Below are positions 21,169 to 33,406 of a stretch of DNA of 64,000 nucleotides, piece by piece. How positions within the stretch are numbered: position 1 is the stretch's first letter; each line of letters opens with the position of its first letter. The notes under the pieces were generated by a model. The model was not told where the DNA came from and did not search any database. It saw nothing but the letters and a program-made list of their open reading frames with translations. A program made the translations under genes and the position numbers. Source of the DNA: Torymus aiolomorphi (taxonomy: Eukaryota; Arthropoda; Insecta; Hymenoptera; Torymidae); the NCBI GenBank assembly GCA_036365515.1, contig CM070874.1, forward strand, positions 22,456,709 to 22,520,708. Direction: 5' to 3'.

Positions 21169-22769
21169 CTATCGTTTGATTCTATTGTTTAAAATCCTTG
21201 TTCGAGATTATTGTTTTATGGGAATACGTTTATTATTTAGTTTGTTTTAATATTTGAAAACCGAATTATTACTGTAGAATGACCCTAAATATCGTTCTAT
21301 TCATTCACGCGAACGCAGTTCATCACAATACCATTCCAACATCAGGGCATTTGCGCATGCGCCAAAACATTCGAGATATTGGAGATATTCGAGAAAAAAT
21401 CAGCATGGCGTTGCAACATGGCGTCGACCATGCCAAGGATGCATTTTTTATAGAGGGATTAATGTTCACTATTAATAACAATAAATAATAGTCAAAATCG
21501 ATTATTTAGAACAAATAATAATTGACAACAGTTATTAACAGTTATTTGCTTTTTTGTATCCTAAAACCATTTTTCACATGGAACCAACAGAAAAAGCAAA
21601 TAAATGCAAATAAGTGCTTATAACTAATAATAGGAATTTACAACACTTACTAAATGTTTTAGGCATTACCAAATCTTCCTATTATTTTTTGTTATTTGCT
21701 TTTATTAACAGTTTTACGCAAAAGTTATTTCCACGTGGGGAATTATAGAAAATACTTTAAAAAATAGTTTTTAAAAGTGTTTATTATAATTGTTTTAAAA
21801 AAACATTTAAGCTTTCAGTCAAGTTCTTTGTAGAGAGTTGGACAGTTGTTGAGAGCAAGATTGTTTGGATAAAAACATTATTAAACTTTTATTAGTATGT
21901 CAACAGAGAATTTAAAGTTGTTAAAATAGATAACAATAATATATTTTTTCTTTGTAGGTATCGCAAGGATAAAAGAAAAAAAGTACAAGTTCTCAGAATT
22001 ACAATTCAAATCTCTGTATCATCTGATTCTCTTGCTTTTATAAAAGTCGAAGCTCAAAGTTGGCTGAGAAGTTGAGTTCTTATGTCAACTGCCATTTCCA
22101 TAGCAGCAAGCGGTACAAACTTTTTAAAAACTACTCTTTTGTATCTATTTCTCTGATATTACTTAATCTTCTAGCCTTTACAAAATGCGAAGCTCAAAGT
22201 TTTCCAAGTTAACTACCCTTACCTAACAGCATCTGATACTAAGTTTTTTCACAAAACACTCTTATGCATCCATTTACTCTTGTTTTTTTGACAAATTATT
22301 ATTACATTATTAAATTTGTACTAAAATTTACCTTAGCCTTCTATTGCACATTCTAAAGCTGGAATTCGTTTAATTATTTTGGTATCCACATATTTCTTTT
22401 TCATAATATTTTTGTTTCATCATACACATAATCTTGTAAAATTAAAAACACAACCAGTTGATGAATTAAACATTATTATTATCTAAATCTTGTATAGAAA
22501 AATATGTTCTCTGAAACATTTTGATATCTCCTACCATGAGAAAATCATAAAATAGATTAACTGAGCACTTTCATTCCTTGAAATTTTTGCAATAACACAT
22601 CATTTTTGCTCTTTTCAGTACTTCCATGTTCATTAGACATAATCTTTTCATTGGCACTTGAATAAATATGTACAACAGCACAGCACTGATATCGACTAAA
22701 TTTTTTACAGATGACAGATGCTTTTTAAACCAAGTCTCAGACCAATATTTCAAATAGGCATCATAACTT
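21169..22769. other. AT-rich DNA without recognised genes
   Basis: Short open frames only. A block with AAGCTCAAAGTT occurs at about 22050 and 22190 in two diverged copies roughly 140-150 bases apart. Around 21775-21845 lies the dispersed repeat also present near 2175-2235. Confidence 0.5.
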
Positions 22770-23640
22770 ATATTGTATATTTATATCCTCACGTGTCACT
22801 CAGCAATATTTTCTTCTATGCCAAAGCTTATTATGAAGTGTATGAACCTCATAACGTGTAATTATTTATTAATATACACTTGTTCTATTCTCAAAACATT
22901 TGTAACTGATTTTTAATAGAAGTTTTAAAATTTGATTATGAACACTTCATGTAACACGTCATACCAGTATTATATTTTATTTATTATTACATAAAACTCT
23001 GAAAATTATATTGTATATTTATAATATAATATAACCTCGCGTGTCACTCAGCAATATTTTCTTCTATTCAAAAGCTTATTATCAAGTTTATGAACCTGAT
23101 AGATGTAATTATTTATTAATACACAATTGAGCTATTTTCAAAACATTTAAAACTGATTTTTAATAGAATTTTTAAAATTTAATTATAAACACTTCATGTA
23201 ACACATCATACCAGTACTATATTTTATTTATTATCAGACAAAACACTGAAAATTATATTGTATATTTATAACCTCACATGTCACTTAGCAATATTTTCTT
23301 CTTTGCAAAAGTTCATTATGAAGTTTATGAACCTCATGACACATAATTATTTATTAATACACACTTGTTCTATTCTCAAAACATTTCAAACTGATTTTAA
23401 GTAGAAGTTTTAAAATTTGATATTACACTTCATGCAACACATTTTACCAGTATTTTATTTTTCTTATATTACACAAAACGCTGATTAGATGTCATTTTTT
23501 AATCACTATGTTATTTGTTATCAATAATATTTGATTATATGTGCACTTCTTGCAACACATTATACCGGTATTTTATTTTATTTATTACACAAAACACTGA
23601 TTAGATGTCATTTTTTAATAATCACAACATTTTTATTATC
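22770..23640. repeat. About 240-bp AT-rich tandem array, then 110-bp duplication
   Basis: The block GTCACTCAGCAATATTTTCT (with variants) occurs at 22795, 23043 and 23280, giving steps of 248 and 237. Each unit includes TTATGAA.T.TATGAACCT, CAAAACATTT and CTTCATG.AACAC. After about 23400 the array degrades into two copies of ACTGATTAGATGTCATTTTT. Confidence 0.85.
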
Positions 23641-23879
23641 AATATAATTTTCAACTAGATAGACGAACTATGAAAATCACAATTTTCTTTTTTTATTTTG
23701 AAAAACTTACTTCAAAACATAATACTTTTTTCGTACTTTGAGTCTAATACTGTCTAAATAAACATTTTAGTTGTTGTTTGTTTTATGTGTTATTCATTGA
23801 AAGCAATGAAACTGTCATTTTCTTCATTGACATCCAAATCCTCTATTCGTCCTGTCAAATATGAAGACAAATTTTTAAT

Positions 23880-24206
23880 ATTCTTTTAAAAATTATATCT
23901 CATGAAAAATTTTCATGTTGAGAATATATAGATACATCTTGAAAAATATTGTGTCGTAAATAGTATTTGCCTGCTCTTCCATAGGCTAATATTGGTTTGG
24001 TTCTTCTTTCTTGAGTATTAATATATTCTTACTATCTTCTTTAATATAATTCGATTCCTAAGCGTCTGCTCTTGTATTAAAATAACTTTTTCTTGTCCAT
24101 TAATAATAAAATAACCATCAGGGTCATGAGAGCACTCATTCATTTTTGCTAATTCAAAATTAGATTTTTCAGACAATACACAATTAGAACTCCTCAACAT
24201 TATTGG
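23880..24206 (-). pseudogene. RNA polymerase III subunit 2 (RPC2) fragment
   Basis: The only host-like coding sequence seen. The minus strand reads [31 protein letters not shown] and [14 protein letters not shown]. This corresponds to the conserved protrusion region of the second-largest RNA polymerase subunit. SSNCVL and VILIQEQ fit the Pol III form better than Pol II. After a gap of 19 bases and a loss of about 14 residues it continues as QERRTKPILAYGRAGKYYLRHNIFQD, then meets a stop. About 100 residues of a protein of about 1,100 are covered. No flanking exons were recognised, so it is a decayed partial copy. A GTAAGA follows the first block and an ATAG precedes it. Confidence 0.7.
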
Positions 24207-25003
24207 CTATATTACATATTCAAAATAGAATGAATAAGGCTTTCAGCATTTGTCTACGTTGTACAACCATCCAAGTCAATTCAAAATCGAATTTTAACGA
24301 CTGTAAAAAATCTTGTATAATCTGTAAATATAAAAAAATTAACACAAAGTATCAATTTTTTAAAAATGATTGTAGTCATTTAACATTTAGCTGTTCAATA
24401 CTTATCTAATAAAAGTTATTTGAGATATATCTTCTAGTATAAAAAAATAATACTTTATATATAAAAGTATATGATGCCATGCCATCAGCTGATTTGAATT
24501 ATAAAAATACATAACCATACCATAATTCGAGGTTATTTTAGAATTACAATTGTTATTCCTCGTTTTATTATATCTTCTCTCTCTCTCTCTTTCTTTTCGA
24601 GTCGAGTATATAACATTCTTGATTCGGCGGTGTTATATGTACAACAGATTGTGTGTAACACTATAAATTTCTATATCAATTTTTAACTGGTGACTGAACG
24701 TTCCTAGTCCATGTTCCATGTTTCATGTGGCTATCACTCAACGTTTTCTTCCCATTACTTATATTGTCAATGCAATTGAAATGTTCGAATCAGGAAGTCG
24801 ATGTCGAAATGTTTAACGGAAAAACAAAAGAATAACGAATTATTCGCACGTATAGTAATTGATCGCATCCTATGTAGACCTTTTATTTTTTATTTTCTGG
24901 TTTTATCATCCCCCCTTTGCCTGCTTTACCTTATATTTTACTGTACTGGGCGAAATTCACCCCCCCCCCCTTGCATGGTTTAGTTATTTGTATTTTATGA
25001 TTA
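24207..25003. other. AT-rich DNA, no gene seen
   Basis: Contains a CT microsatellite near 24574-24595 and a C homopolymer near 24960-24970. No coding match. Confidence 0.5.
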
Positions 25004-25220
25004 TGTAGGAAGTGGTGAGGTGAGGTGAATGATATAGACACTACTTCCTACTGAAGTCTTTATTCTCTTCCTCTCTGTCATGGTCCGACTGGAACAGTGG
25101 TCGGAGCGGAACTGAGCGGCGACTTCGGCGGCGCTCGCTAGCAGCATGCGCCGCTCTCTCTCTCTCTCTCTCTCTCTCTTAACACTATCTAGTGTCGCCA
25201 CCTATCGGTAGGGGCCTACA
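25004..25220 (-). repeat. 3' LTR of gypsy B
   Basis: 217 bp. On the minus strand it begins TGTAGGCCCC and ends CTTCCTACA (TG...CA), preceded by the purine tract TTTCGGGGGGAG. It contains a GA/CT microsatellite (25149-25178) and AATAAAG near 25060. It lies downstream of the gypsy B integrase frame, as expected. Confidence 0.75.
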
Positions 25221-25721
25221 GTACTCCCCCCGAAAGGAGAAAAAATGAGTATCAATTTTTTTAACAGGTGCGAAGTAGCGCTTGATTGATGAGAGAGATT
25301 ACAAGAGTGTGTGAGGTGAGAGTGCAGTCAGTGCGCAAAGAGCTATAAAATTATTTACATTTAGTGACGAAGTTGAATGTCATTTTTGAGAGATGAGCGT
25401 AGCTTAAGATCTAGAATCACAGAATAATGATTGTGCAAGTGTTTTCTTGTAATAGGAACAACGACAATTGTTTGTTCGGATTTGACTCCATAAGGTTAAA
25501 GTATCGTCTTTGGTTGCGCAACGTAGTGAGAATAATATAATGTTGTGATCTGTGAGATCGGGAGTAACGAGCAAGTTACTCGTGATTGACTTAAGTTTAA
25601 CAGAACGTATTTACAAGAAGATTTACAGTAGGTCACGTAGTGCGATAAATTAAACTAACGTAGGTTTGGTCTCTGCACCCCCTCGCAAGATGAGCAATTA
25701 TGTCTGCTCGAAAGAGTCTAC
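25221..25721 (-). other. Gypsy B 3' untranslated region
   Basis: About 500 bases between the integrase stop and the LTR, beginning at the LTR side with the purine tract. No env-like frame. Confidence 0.55.
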
Positions 25722-27109
25722 TCAGTCTTTTTTGTTCCGTTTAAGAATATTGGGAACGAACTTTACGCGCTTAGGTTTGGGTAAAGGAGGAATGGGCTGG
25801 GTAGGATGTCCGTTGACGGGAGGGGTGAGAGGTGAGGGTAGCTCATCCGCTGCTGGAAGCTGTGGAGGCTTGAGAATGCCTGCAGGTTTAGGCGTGGTGC
25901 GCACTGTGATTGGAGATGGAGGGGTGATCGGTTCAGGAGTGTTATCCTTAGCGTCGTCCGGGTCCTCCTGGAGGATGAACGCAGACTTCAAGTGTTCGAT
26001 GCTTACGGTCCTAGTTCTGCCATTCACGTCTATGTCGAAGGTGTGATTGTCGCTGTTGCGCTAAATTACCGTATAGCCGCGTCAGAGCTGGTCTGATTGG
26101 CTTTTCCTGCAACCAGACGTGAGTACAGGTGTCTAAACCTTGGTGAAGAAATGGTTTGATAGCTGATTTGTGACTAACCGGAACAGGTCGCAGTTGACGC
26201 AAGAATTCGCGGAATTCGTTATGAAACGTGCGAACGTTTGGTTCTTCAGCTGTGAAAGGTGAGAAATCGCCAGGGATTCTCATTGGCTTACCGAAAACTA
26301 AGTCAGCCGGGCTGGCATCTGTGTCCAAACGGATGCGCGTGCGTAACCCCAACATGACTGTGGGTAGTAGAGCGACCCACTCCTGATTGTTGCCGTGGCA
26401 TGTGAGGGCTGTTTTGATGTCCCTGTGAAGGCGTTCTACCATGCCATTAGATGCAGGGTGGTAGGACGTCGTCCTGACTCTGTTGATTCCTAGAATCGAT
26501 AAAAGTTCGGAGAACAATCTGGATTCGAATTGGGCGCCTTGATCAGTGGTGATCGTCGTTGGTGCACCGTAGCGGCAGATCCAGTTGTTGTAGAAAGCAC
26601 GAGCTACTGTAGGTGCTGTGGTGTCAGAGATTGGGATTGCCTCAGGCCATCTGGAGTAACGATCGATGATGGTGAGGACATGAGTGTAACCTTGGCTGTT
26701 GGCAAAAGGTCCAACGAGGTCCAAGTGTAGGTGATCAAATCTAGCATCTGGAGTGACAAAATGCTTGGGCAAAAATTTATTGTGTCTTATCACTTTGGAT
26801 TGTTGACAAGCAGCACATCTTTTGCACCAAGAAGCAATATCACGGCTCATGTTTGGCCAAACGTATTGTTGGTGAATGAGGCGAGTTGTGACCTTTGCTC
26901 CAGGATGTGAAGGTGAGTGATAGCTGTCGAAAACTATTCTTCGTAGTTTTTGTGGCACGTACGGCCGTATAGAGTCTTCAAAGAAATCGCAGTAGAACGG
27001 TGTGTGATCAGAGCCCCACGCGAGCTTGCGAAGCTTGAGGGGGTGATCCGGGGTGTTCAGGATTTCTTTGAGTTGCTTGTCGTTTGCTTGTTCCTGACTG
27101 ATAATGAAG
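25722..27109 (-). pseudogene. Gypsy B integrase (3' half of pol)
   Basis: Integrase of a CsRn1/K02A2.6-type gypsy element. The zinc-binding segment HPGAKVTTRLIHQQYVW...CKRCAACQ is intact. The core has LHLDLVGPF, TTDQGAQFES and NGMVERLHRD, with 35 residues between the last Asp and Glu (DD35E). The C-terminus ends with RTVSIEHLKSAFI and a Pro-rich tail, reached through a frameshift at about 26030. Upstream the frame extends to 27109 (ANDKQLKEILNTPDHPLKL), the usual stretch between RNase H and integrase. There it is cut by the transposon at 27113. The matching 5' half lies at 32558-35339 but on the opposite strand. Confidence 0.88.
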
Positions 27110-27112
27110 GTA

Positions 27113-27960
27113 CCCCAAGTGTAAGTCGCCGATTTGGATGATATTGCAATATGTTGTAGTACATTAAAAAATAAGAGACACGTATTTTTTTTTACGTGCT
27201 GATAGACACTTTAAGGGGGTGAAATCTACCCCTAAAGTTCACCCTCAAAAACAGTTTTTTTTCAAATATTTCAAAAACGAATAAAGCTAGCTTAATGAAA
27301 CCGACGCCAAAAGTTGTAGAATAAAAAAGCCTTCAAAATAGCATTACTTTCAATTTTAAGGGTAGCAATCCCTATTTTTTTTTTCAAAAAAACTAAGCTT
27401 TTTTCATCAATTTTCAGCTATAAAAATTACAATAAATTATATATCGCCTCAAAAGTGATTCCATTTAAAAGAAAATTAAAAAATAAAGTTGACCTGTCTC
27501 GTGGTTTTGGCCAAAATTATTTTTTAGGGGTAACTACCCCTTATTTATTTTTTGTTCATTATTTCAGAAATAAATAAAGATACCTTAATAAAACCAACGC
27601 TAAAAATTTTAAATAAGAAAGGCTTCAAAATAGCATTATTTTCAATTTTAAGGGTAGCAACCCCTATTTTTTTTTTCAAGAAAACTAAGCTCTTTTCATC
27701 AATTTTCAGCTATAAAAATTATAATAAATTATATATCGCCTTAAAACTGATTCCATTTAAAAGAAAATTAAAAAAATAAAGTTGACCTGTCCCGTGGTTT
27801 TAACCAAAATTATTTTTTAGGGGGTAACTACCTTAATAAAACTAACGCCAAAAATCTTAAAATTAAAAAGGCCAGAAATCTGTATCACTTTTAATTTTAA
27901 GGGTAGGAACCCCTATTTTTCTCTTTTTATGGAAATTAAGAGACTTTATTGACTTCAATG
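27113..27960. repeat. Left terminal inverted repeat with internal tandem units
   Basis: The block AAGGGTAGCAA..CCCTATTTTT occurs near 27359, 27651 and 27900, and ATCAATTTTCAGCTATAAAA occurs twice, giving unit steps of about 292 and 249. The arm mirrors 31610-32555. Confidence 0.85.
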
Positions 27961-28249
27961 GTGAAACTTATCGATTTTTATCGACTTATACTAACTTTTT
28001 CTAGCAGGGAGGGTAAATGTGTTTATTATTTTTTTCTGAAAAAATTGCGTAAATAATCAAAATTTAGTGAGATTAATTTTTTTTCAAAAAAATAATAATT
28101 AAAGTTACGTGTTGCAGAAAAATGCAAAATGAAATGATAACTAATGTAAATATGGTTTTTGTTTTAACAACACAAGTTTTATTATTACTATTACTACAAA
28201 AAATTTAAAGTATTCTCAAAAAAGTAATTGTTTGTCGAATAGCTCGAGG

Positions 28250-29961
28250 CATTATGGATTGTAAGTTGTACAATAATGATATTCTTCAAAAAAGTGTTTT
28301 AAGCATAAAGATTTTTTACATCACGAACATCTAACAATTGCAACATTATTACAACCATTGATCTCACAATGCGTTGCACAGGAATCTCCGAAACTGAAAC
28401 TTACGGGGTCATCGAAATCTCCTGGTCGATTCACAAGATACCCACTTTTATGCCACGAATATTTAAATAGATTTTCATATCATGGAGATGAAAATTGGTT
28501 ATGAACCAAAGACTGTAATTTAATTATATTATTTCTCAAATTTAAATTTAAGTCTTCGTCTATGAGCAAAACATGGTCTGAAAAATGTTTAACATAGTTC
28601 TTCCATGTGCGGAATCCATATACATCTAACGGCTGTATGTTTCCAGTCGTTCCTGTAGGTATCATTTTAAGATGTAGTGTTTTATCGTGTGGCGTAACTT
28701 CCTGTACAATCGTTGGACAATGACCACTCCACGAATCAATTAGCAGCATGCTTCTAGGTCCAACTTCAGGAAAATATACCTCTTTTAACCACGCCTTAAA
28801 GAGTTCTACAAATTTTGATTTTATTTAAATGTGTCTTCCGAAATAATTAACGTTTTATTTTTAGAAATTAATAGAACGTGATTTTACCTGAATTAAGTTT
28901 TCCAGATGTCGAGGATGTAACATATAAGTTTGTAGGCACAAACAAATTTTGTGAGACAATTGGTCCAAATTCTCCGCTTCGTTCCTTTAATACTAAAAAT
29001 AATGTTGATAGTAACTTTCCTGTGGCTGAAATTGTCGGCTGTACAGTATAGCTATGAGTTGTTGATGTGACCGACTGTACAAGGCACTGTAATTTCTTTT
29101 CTCCTTCAAAAGCAAGAGATCGACCAGAATGCATTTCCAACTGAAAACCAGACTGGTCTGAATTATATGTATTGTCAGCGCCTATTTGATTAATCAATTG
29201 TTTGACTTCTGTTACGAATTCTACTTCTTTTTTATGCAAATCATTTCTATTTTCTATACTTTTTTTTGTGATAAATTTATTAATTTTTCGAGAAACAATT
29301 CTATGAGTGTTTTTAAATTTTGAAAGCCAATGTTTTGAAGCTGTAAATCTTACGTCCTCATTTCCGATTAATTTTCGTGCTTGTAAAGCCCATCTTCTTA
29401 AATCGTTGTCATGAATTATTAATCCAGCTTCAGTAGCAGCTTTAAAATTTTCTAGTGTGAAATCGCAAATTCTTGCAATTTTTTCTCGGTAAGTTCCACC
29501 TTGATTGATTTGGTGAGCCCAGCGATGTAACTGTGTTTCAGAACTGACTTTCCTGAATCTATTTTGAACTGTTTTAAGAGATAAATTCTTTTTTGTTTTT
29601 CCACTTCTCCAATATTCTACAGCCCTTTTTTGTATTCAAAACTCAATGGTTCTTTATGTCCCGTACATTGATCCGTAGGTAATTCAGGATAGTAAGGAAG
29701 TGTATGTAAATCAACATCTTCCACAATACGTGCATCTGTTTCTTTATATTCTTCTTGAAAATCCAACGATTTTTCCATTATAACATCTGTGCTATTAGAC
29801 GATTCCATTAAATCTAACAGTATCATTTGGAAATGGTCTTTTATTTCTATTTCTTTAATATCATAAGGGCTATCTTCAATATCAAGTGTTTGGAAATAGG
29901 CAAGCAGCAAATTAACAACATTCAGAGGATTAATTTTCATTTTGAGTGCTAAAATAATCAA
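28250..29961 (-). pseudogene. Pogo-like transposase (HTH/CENP-B plus DDE)
   Basis: Acidic N-terminal part from about 29946 (MKINPLNVVNLLLAYFQTL), then a one-base frameshift in an A run near 29627. DNA-binding HTH domains follow (NLSLKTVQNRFRKVSS; WALQARKLIGNEDVRFTASK; WLSKFKNTHRIVSRKI). The DDE core has TYNSDQSGFQLE, LLIDSWSGH and TGNIQPLDVYGFR, with 36 residues between the second and third Asp. An 82-bp intron (28806-28887; GTAAAA...TTGTAG) separates the first catalytic block from the second. The C-terminus (NLFKYSWHKSGYL, then CATHCEINGC, CKKSLCLKHF) is read through two in-frame TGA codons (28480-28482 and one near 28320). Intact catalytic Asp residues but three lesions. Confidence 0.8.
28806..28887 (-). 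other. Intron in the pogo-like transposase
   Basis: 82 bp, GT...AG on the minus strand (GTAAAATCACG ... AAATTTGTAG). Removing it joins two homologous parts of the DDE domain in frame. Confidence 0.6.
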
Positions 29962-31609
29962 ACATTTATAAGAATAATTGCATACAGAAATAGTATCTTT
30001 ACAACAGACATATATAGAATGCTGAAAATAAAAACATTTTTTTAATTTGTATGCGTCACCCCTCTAAACGTTACATTACTATGTGACGAGAACATAGCTA
30101 TTTCTCAATGAGGAAGCTTTGTACGTTGTACGTTGTACGCTTTTACTGATGTACGCCATCATGCGACCAATGTCTTTTTACCGGGAAATATTTGTTTAAA
30201 TATTAAAAAAATACCATATTTTCACAAGATAATAATGTTGCATTTAAAAAGGCGACACATACAAATAAAACAAATATTTATACTTTGGGCCATCATGTTA
30301 AGAATCTATGAAGAATATCGTATCTGTATATTTCTTTACTAAAGCGCTTGATTAAAATGAAAAGAAGGTAATCTCGAGTTTTTTTTTAAATTTGTAAACA
30401 ATAATCGATAAGATGTATTGCACAATGCCTGTTAATTTAGATTTATTAAAATTAAGATTTAGTTATTTAAAATTATTATTTGTATGTAAAATTTATTATT
30501 TGTAAAACATCTAATAGTAAAGGAACCGTATAGAATTTTGGCTAAAAATTGAATCAGGAGTCTATAATTTCGTTAATAACAGAGAGTAAACAATACAGTA
30601 TACACAATAAAGTATATTTTGATACATTTTTAAATTTTCGTAAAAATATTAAAAATACTTTATGCACTTATAAATCAGGATTTTTTAAATCTTTAAAATT
30701 AAAGAAAAATCAATTTAAACTATTTGTGCTCTATAACGACAAATGTATCTCCAAAAAATGTAACAATGTACGAAATTGCATACTTTCTAATATGTTCATT
30801 AAAAATAACGCAAAATATAATTTTGTAAAGCTGTTATAATTTTATTAAAGCCTATAGACAGATACGAAATTCTTACAATTAATGCATTAGATCTGATATA
30901 TAAATAGACATTTACCTGTAGTTTTGTAGTGCTGCTGACATTAAAAAAAATGAATTGATGCAATATTACAGCCACAATATTGTAGAAAAAACCACTTTCA
31001 TAAAACAACACTGCACGACTGGAACTCTACCGATTTATAAATACAATGTTTGCCAGCAATATATGAAACTACGAGTTAAATCACCAATCTATAAATATCC
31101 GCCTCATAATAACATAAAAATAACATATTATTTTCTCATTCACAATCAGCGATTACTCTTATTTACTGCATAAAAATCACTTACATCCACGTACACACAC
31201 GCACACACACATTAATTTTTTTTTAATGCTTTATTTATCACGTATCAAAACGGTACGATTGCCTTTGACGAAGTATTTATAATAATACATAAAATATAAT
31301 AAAGAGAAGTAAGAACATAATGAACTTCCGGGGATGATTTGCACCCCTTTAAAATGTATTGTTCACAGATAAAAAATATAAATATTTTTCGTTTTTTGGT
31401 TCACTACAACATATAAAAGTTTAAATAAACATGTTACTTTTCTTGTGAAATTCAAGTCAAAATAAGTTTTTCGGAAAAGCTTTACAATAATCCGTTTAAA
31501 CAAGTAGTTTAACCAAACTAATTTTGCAAAATTAATGATAAATTAGTATTTCGTATTGCCCGAAAGCGCTAAAATTACATAGCGTTTGTCTGTGTTATTG
31601 GTCAAAATT
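29962..31609. other. Non-coding interior of the pogo-like transposon
   Basis: AT-rich, between the transposase start and the right arm. Short open frames (for example 30549-30839 plus) are Lys/Asn/Phe-rich without domains. A CA microsatellite lies at 31192-31212. Confidence 0.5.
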
Positions 31610-32555
31610 TTATGGTCAATCTTTTCAATGGAATGGTTTTTAAAGAGATATATTTATTGTAATTTTTATAGCTGAAAATTGATAAAAAACTTAATTTCCT
31701 TTAAAAAAATAGGGGTTGCTACCCTTAAAATTGAAAGTTATGCAGATTTATGGCCTTTTTAATTTTAAGATTTTTAGCGTTAGTTTTATTAAGGTATCCT
31801 TATTTATTTCTGAAATAATGAACAAAATAAAAATAAGGGGTAGTTACCCCTAAAAAATAATTTTGGTTAAAACCACGGGACAGGTCAACTTTATTTTTTT
31901 AATTTTCTTTTAAATGGAATCAGTTTTAAGGCGATATATAATTTATTATAATTTTTATAGCTGAAAATTGATGAAAAGAGCTTAGTTTTCTTGAAAAAAA
32001 AATAGGGGTTGCTACCCTTAAAATTGAAAATAATGCTATTTTGAAGCCTTTCTTATTTAAAATTTTTAGCGTTGGTTTTATTAAGGTATCTTTATTTATT
32101 TCTGAAATAATGAACAAAAAATAAATAAGGGGTAGTTACCCCTAAAAAATAATTTTGGCCAAAACCACGAGACAGGTCAACTTTATTTTTTAATTTTCTT
32201 TTAAATGGAATCACTTTTGGGGCGATATATAATTTATTGTAATTTTTATAGCTGAAAATTGATGAAAAAAGCTTAGTTTTTTTGAAAAAAAAAATAGGGA
32301 TTGCTACCCTTAAAATTGAAAGTAATGCTATTTTGAAGGCTTTTTTATTCTACAACTTTTGGCGTCGGTTTCATTAAGCTAGCTTTATTCGTTTTTGAAA
32401 TATTTGAAAAAAACTGTTTTTGAGGGTGAACTTTAGGGGTAGATTTCACCCCCTTAAAGTGTCTATCAGCACGTAAAAAAAAATACGTGTCTCTTATTTT
32501 TTAATGTACTACAACATATTGCAATATCATCCAAATCGGCGACTTACACTTGGGG
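31610..32555. repeat. Right terminal inverted repeat with internal tandem units
   Basis: Inverted copy of 27113-27960 with the same internal units. It extends slightly further inward because the innermost unit is better preserved here. Confidence 0.85.
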
Positions 32556-32557
32556 TA

Positions 32558-33392
32558 CCTTCCTTGTCAATCAGATAACCCTTCAGCATTCGCAAGCACC
32601 AAACATCTACAGTTTTGGAATTTCTACAAACACGATCTACAAGGTTGGTTCAAACAATTAGAAGACCTATTTCTGGCACACATCGTCACCGATGACGAAG
32701 CCAAATTCAACTTTGTAGGCAGACATCTCACTTAAGATATTCACCACGACCTGCAACACAAACTAAACACTCTCGTCAGAGGTCAGAAATACGTCACGAT
32801 CAAGAAAATCCTCACAGAAAGATACTCGGAGACTCCAGCGAAACAGCTAGACAGGCTTTGCAAAGGACTAGAAATCGGTTCTAAACGACCATCTCACTTT
32901 CTGGCTGAGATGTTAAGCCTGGCTGAAGGTCGTGTGCCAAGAGATACTGTCATCTCTTTGTGGCGTTCTCGTCTTCCAGCGCAAATCCAGATCATGGTCA
33001 TGAATTACAAAGAAGAAACAGAACTTCTCAAAAGTGCAGACATGGCCCACGACGTCTTTCAGCAATCGCACAACATCAACGCTCTGGAGACACCCAACTC
33101 TCCCCCTGCGATCTCAGAGGATATCGGTACCCAAATCTTAGCAGCTATTCGTGACCTGCACAAGGACTCCAGGCAGGGAAGACGCTCACGCCCCAATTCC
33201 AGAGATAAGCGCAATTCTTCGCCGGCTAGATCACCGTCTGGCTCGCGCAACAACAAGAAGTGGCTTTGCCAGTACCACTTCAAATTTGGTACAGAAGCAT
33301 GCAACTGCATCCTCCCGTGCAGCTGGAATCGCGGATCCGGCCAAGATTACAAGGTTAGAAGCCCTAAAACCCCCGCCAACCAGGAAAACTAG
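32558..33392 (+). pseudogene. Gypsy B Gag with CHCC-type finger
   Basis: Gag of a CsRn1-type gypsy element: WFKQLEDLFLAHIVTDDEAKF near the start, then LNTLVRGQKYVTIKKILTERY, LDRLCKGLEIGSKRPSHFL and LWRSRLPAQIQIM. A TAA at 32733-32735 breaks the frame. The C-terminus has LCQYHFKFGTEACNC then PCSW. This is a C-x2-H...C-x3-C arrangement instead of the usual CCHC knuckle, which I associate with the CsRn1 lineage. The 5' end is missing: the transposon arm starts immediately upstream. Confidence 0.8.
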
Positions 33393-33406
33393 ATCAACCT
33401 ACTGTC

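Larger units (their letters stand above)
27113..32555 (-). mobile_element. Pogo-like transposon with long foldback terminal repeats
   Basis: 5.4 kb, flanked by TA (27111-27112 and 32556-32557). Terminal inverted repeats of about 850-950 bp (27113-27960 and 31610-32555) begin CCCCAAGTGTAAGTCGCCG and are nearly identical. Each arm is itself built of about three tandem units of roughly 250-290 bp. The minus strand encodes a CENP-B/Tc5-type helix-turn-helix plus DDE transposase with a small intron. TA duplication and the DDD core place it in the Tc1/mariner/pogo superfamily. Confidence 0.85.

Noticed and set aside
6478..21172. Target duplication of gypsy A
   Set aside because: The four bases on either side (ATAC and CTAT) do not match in the expected register, so none is claimed.
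24027..24032. Functional splice donor after the RPC2 block
   Set aside because: The next RPC2-like block resumes only 19 bases later, too close for an intron; more likely a small deletion with a chance GTAAGA.
30549..30839. 96-codon frame inside the pogo-like transposon
   Set aside because: Lys/Asn/Phe-rich, typical of random AT-rich DNA; no motif.
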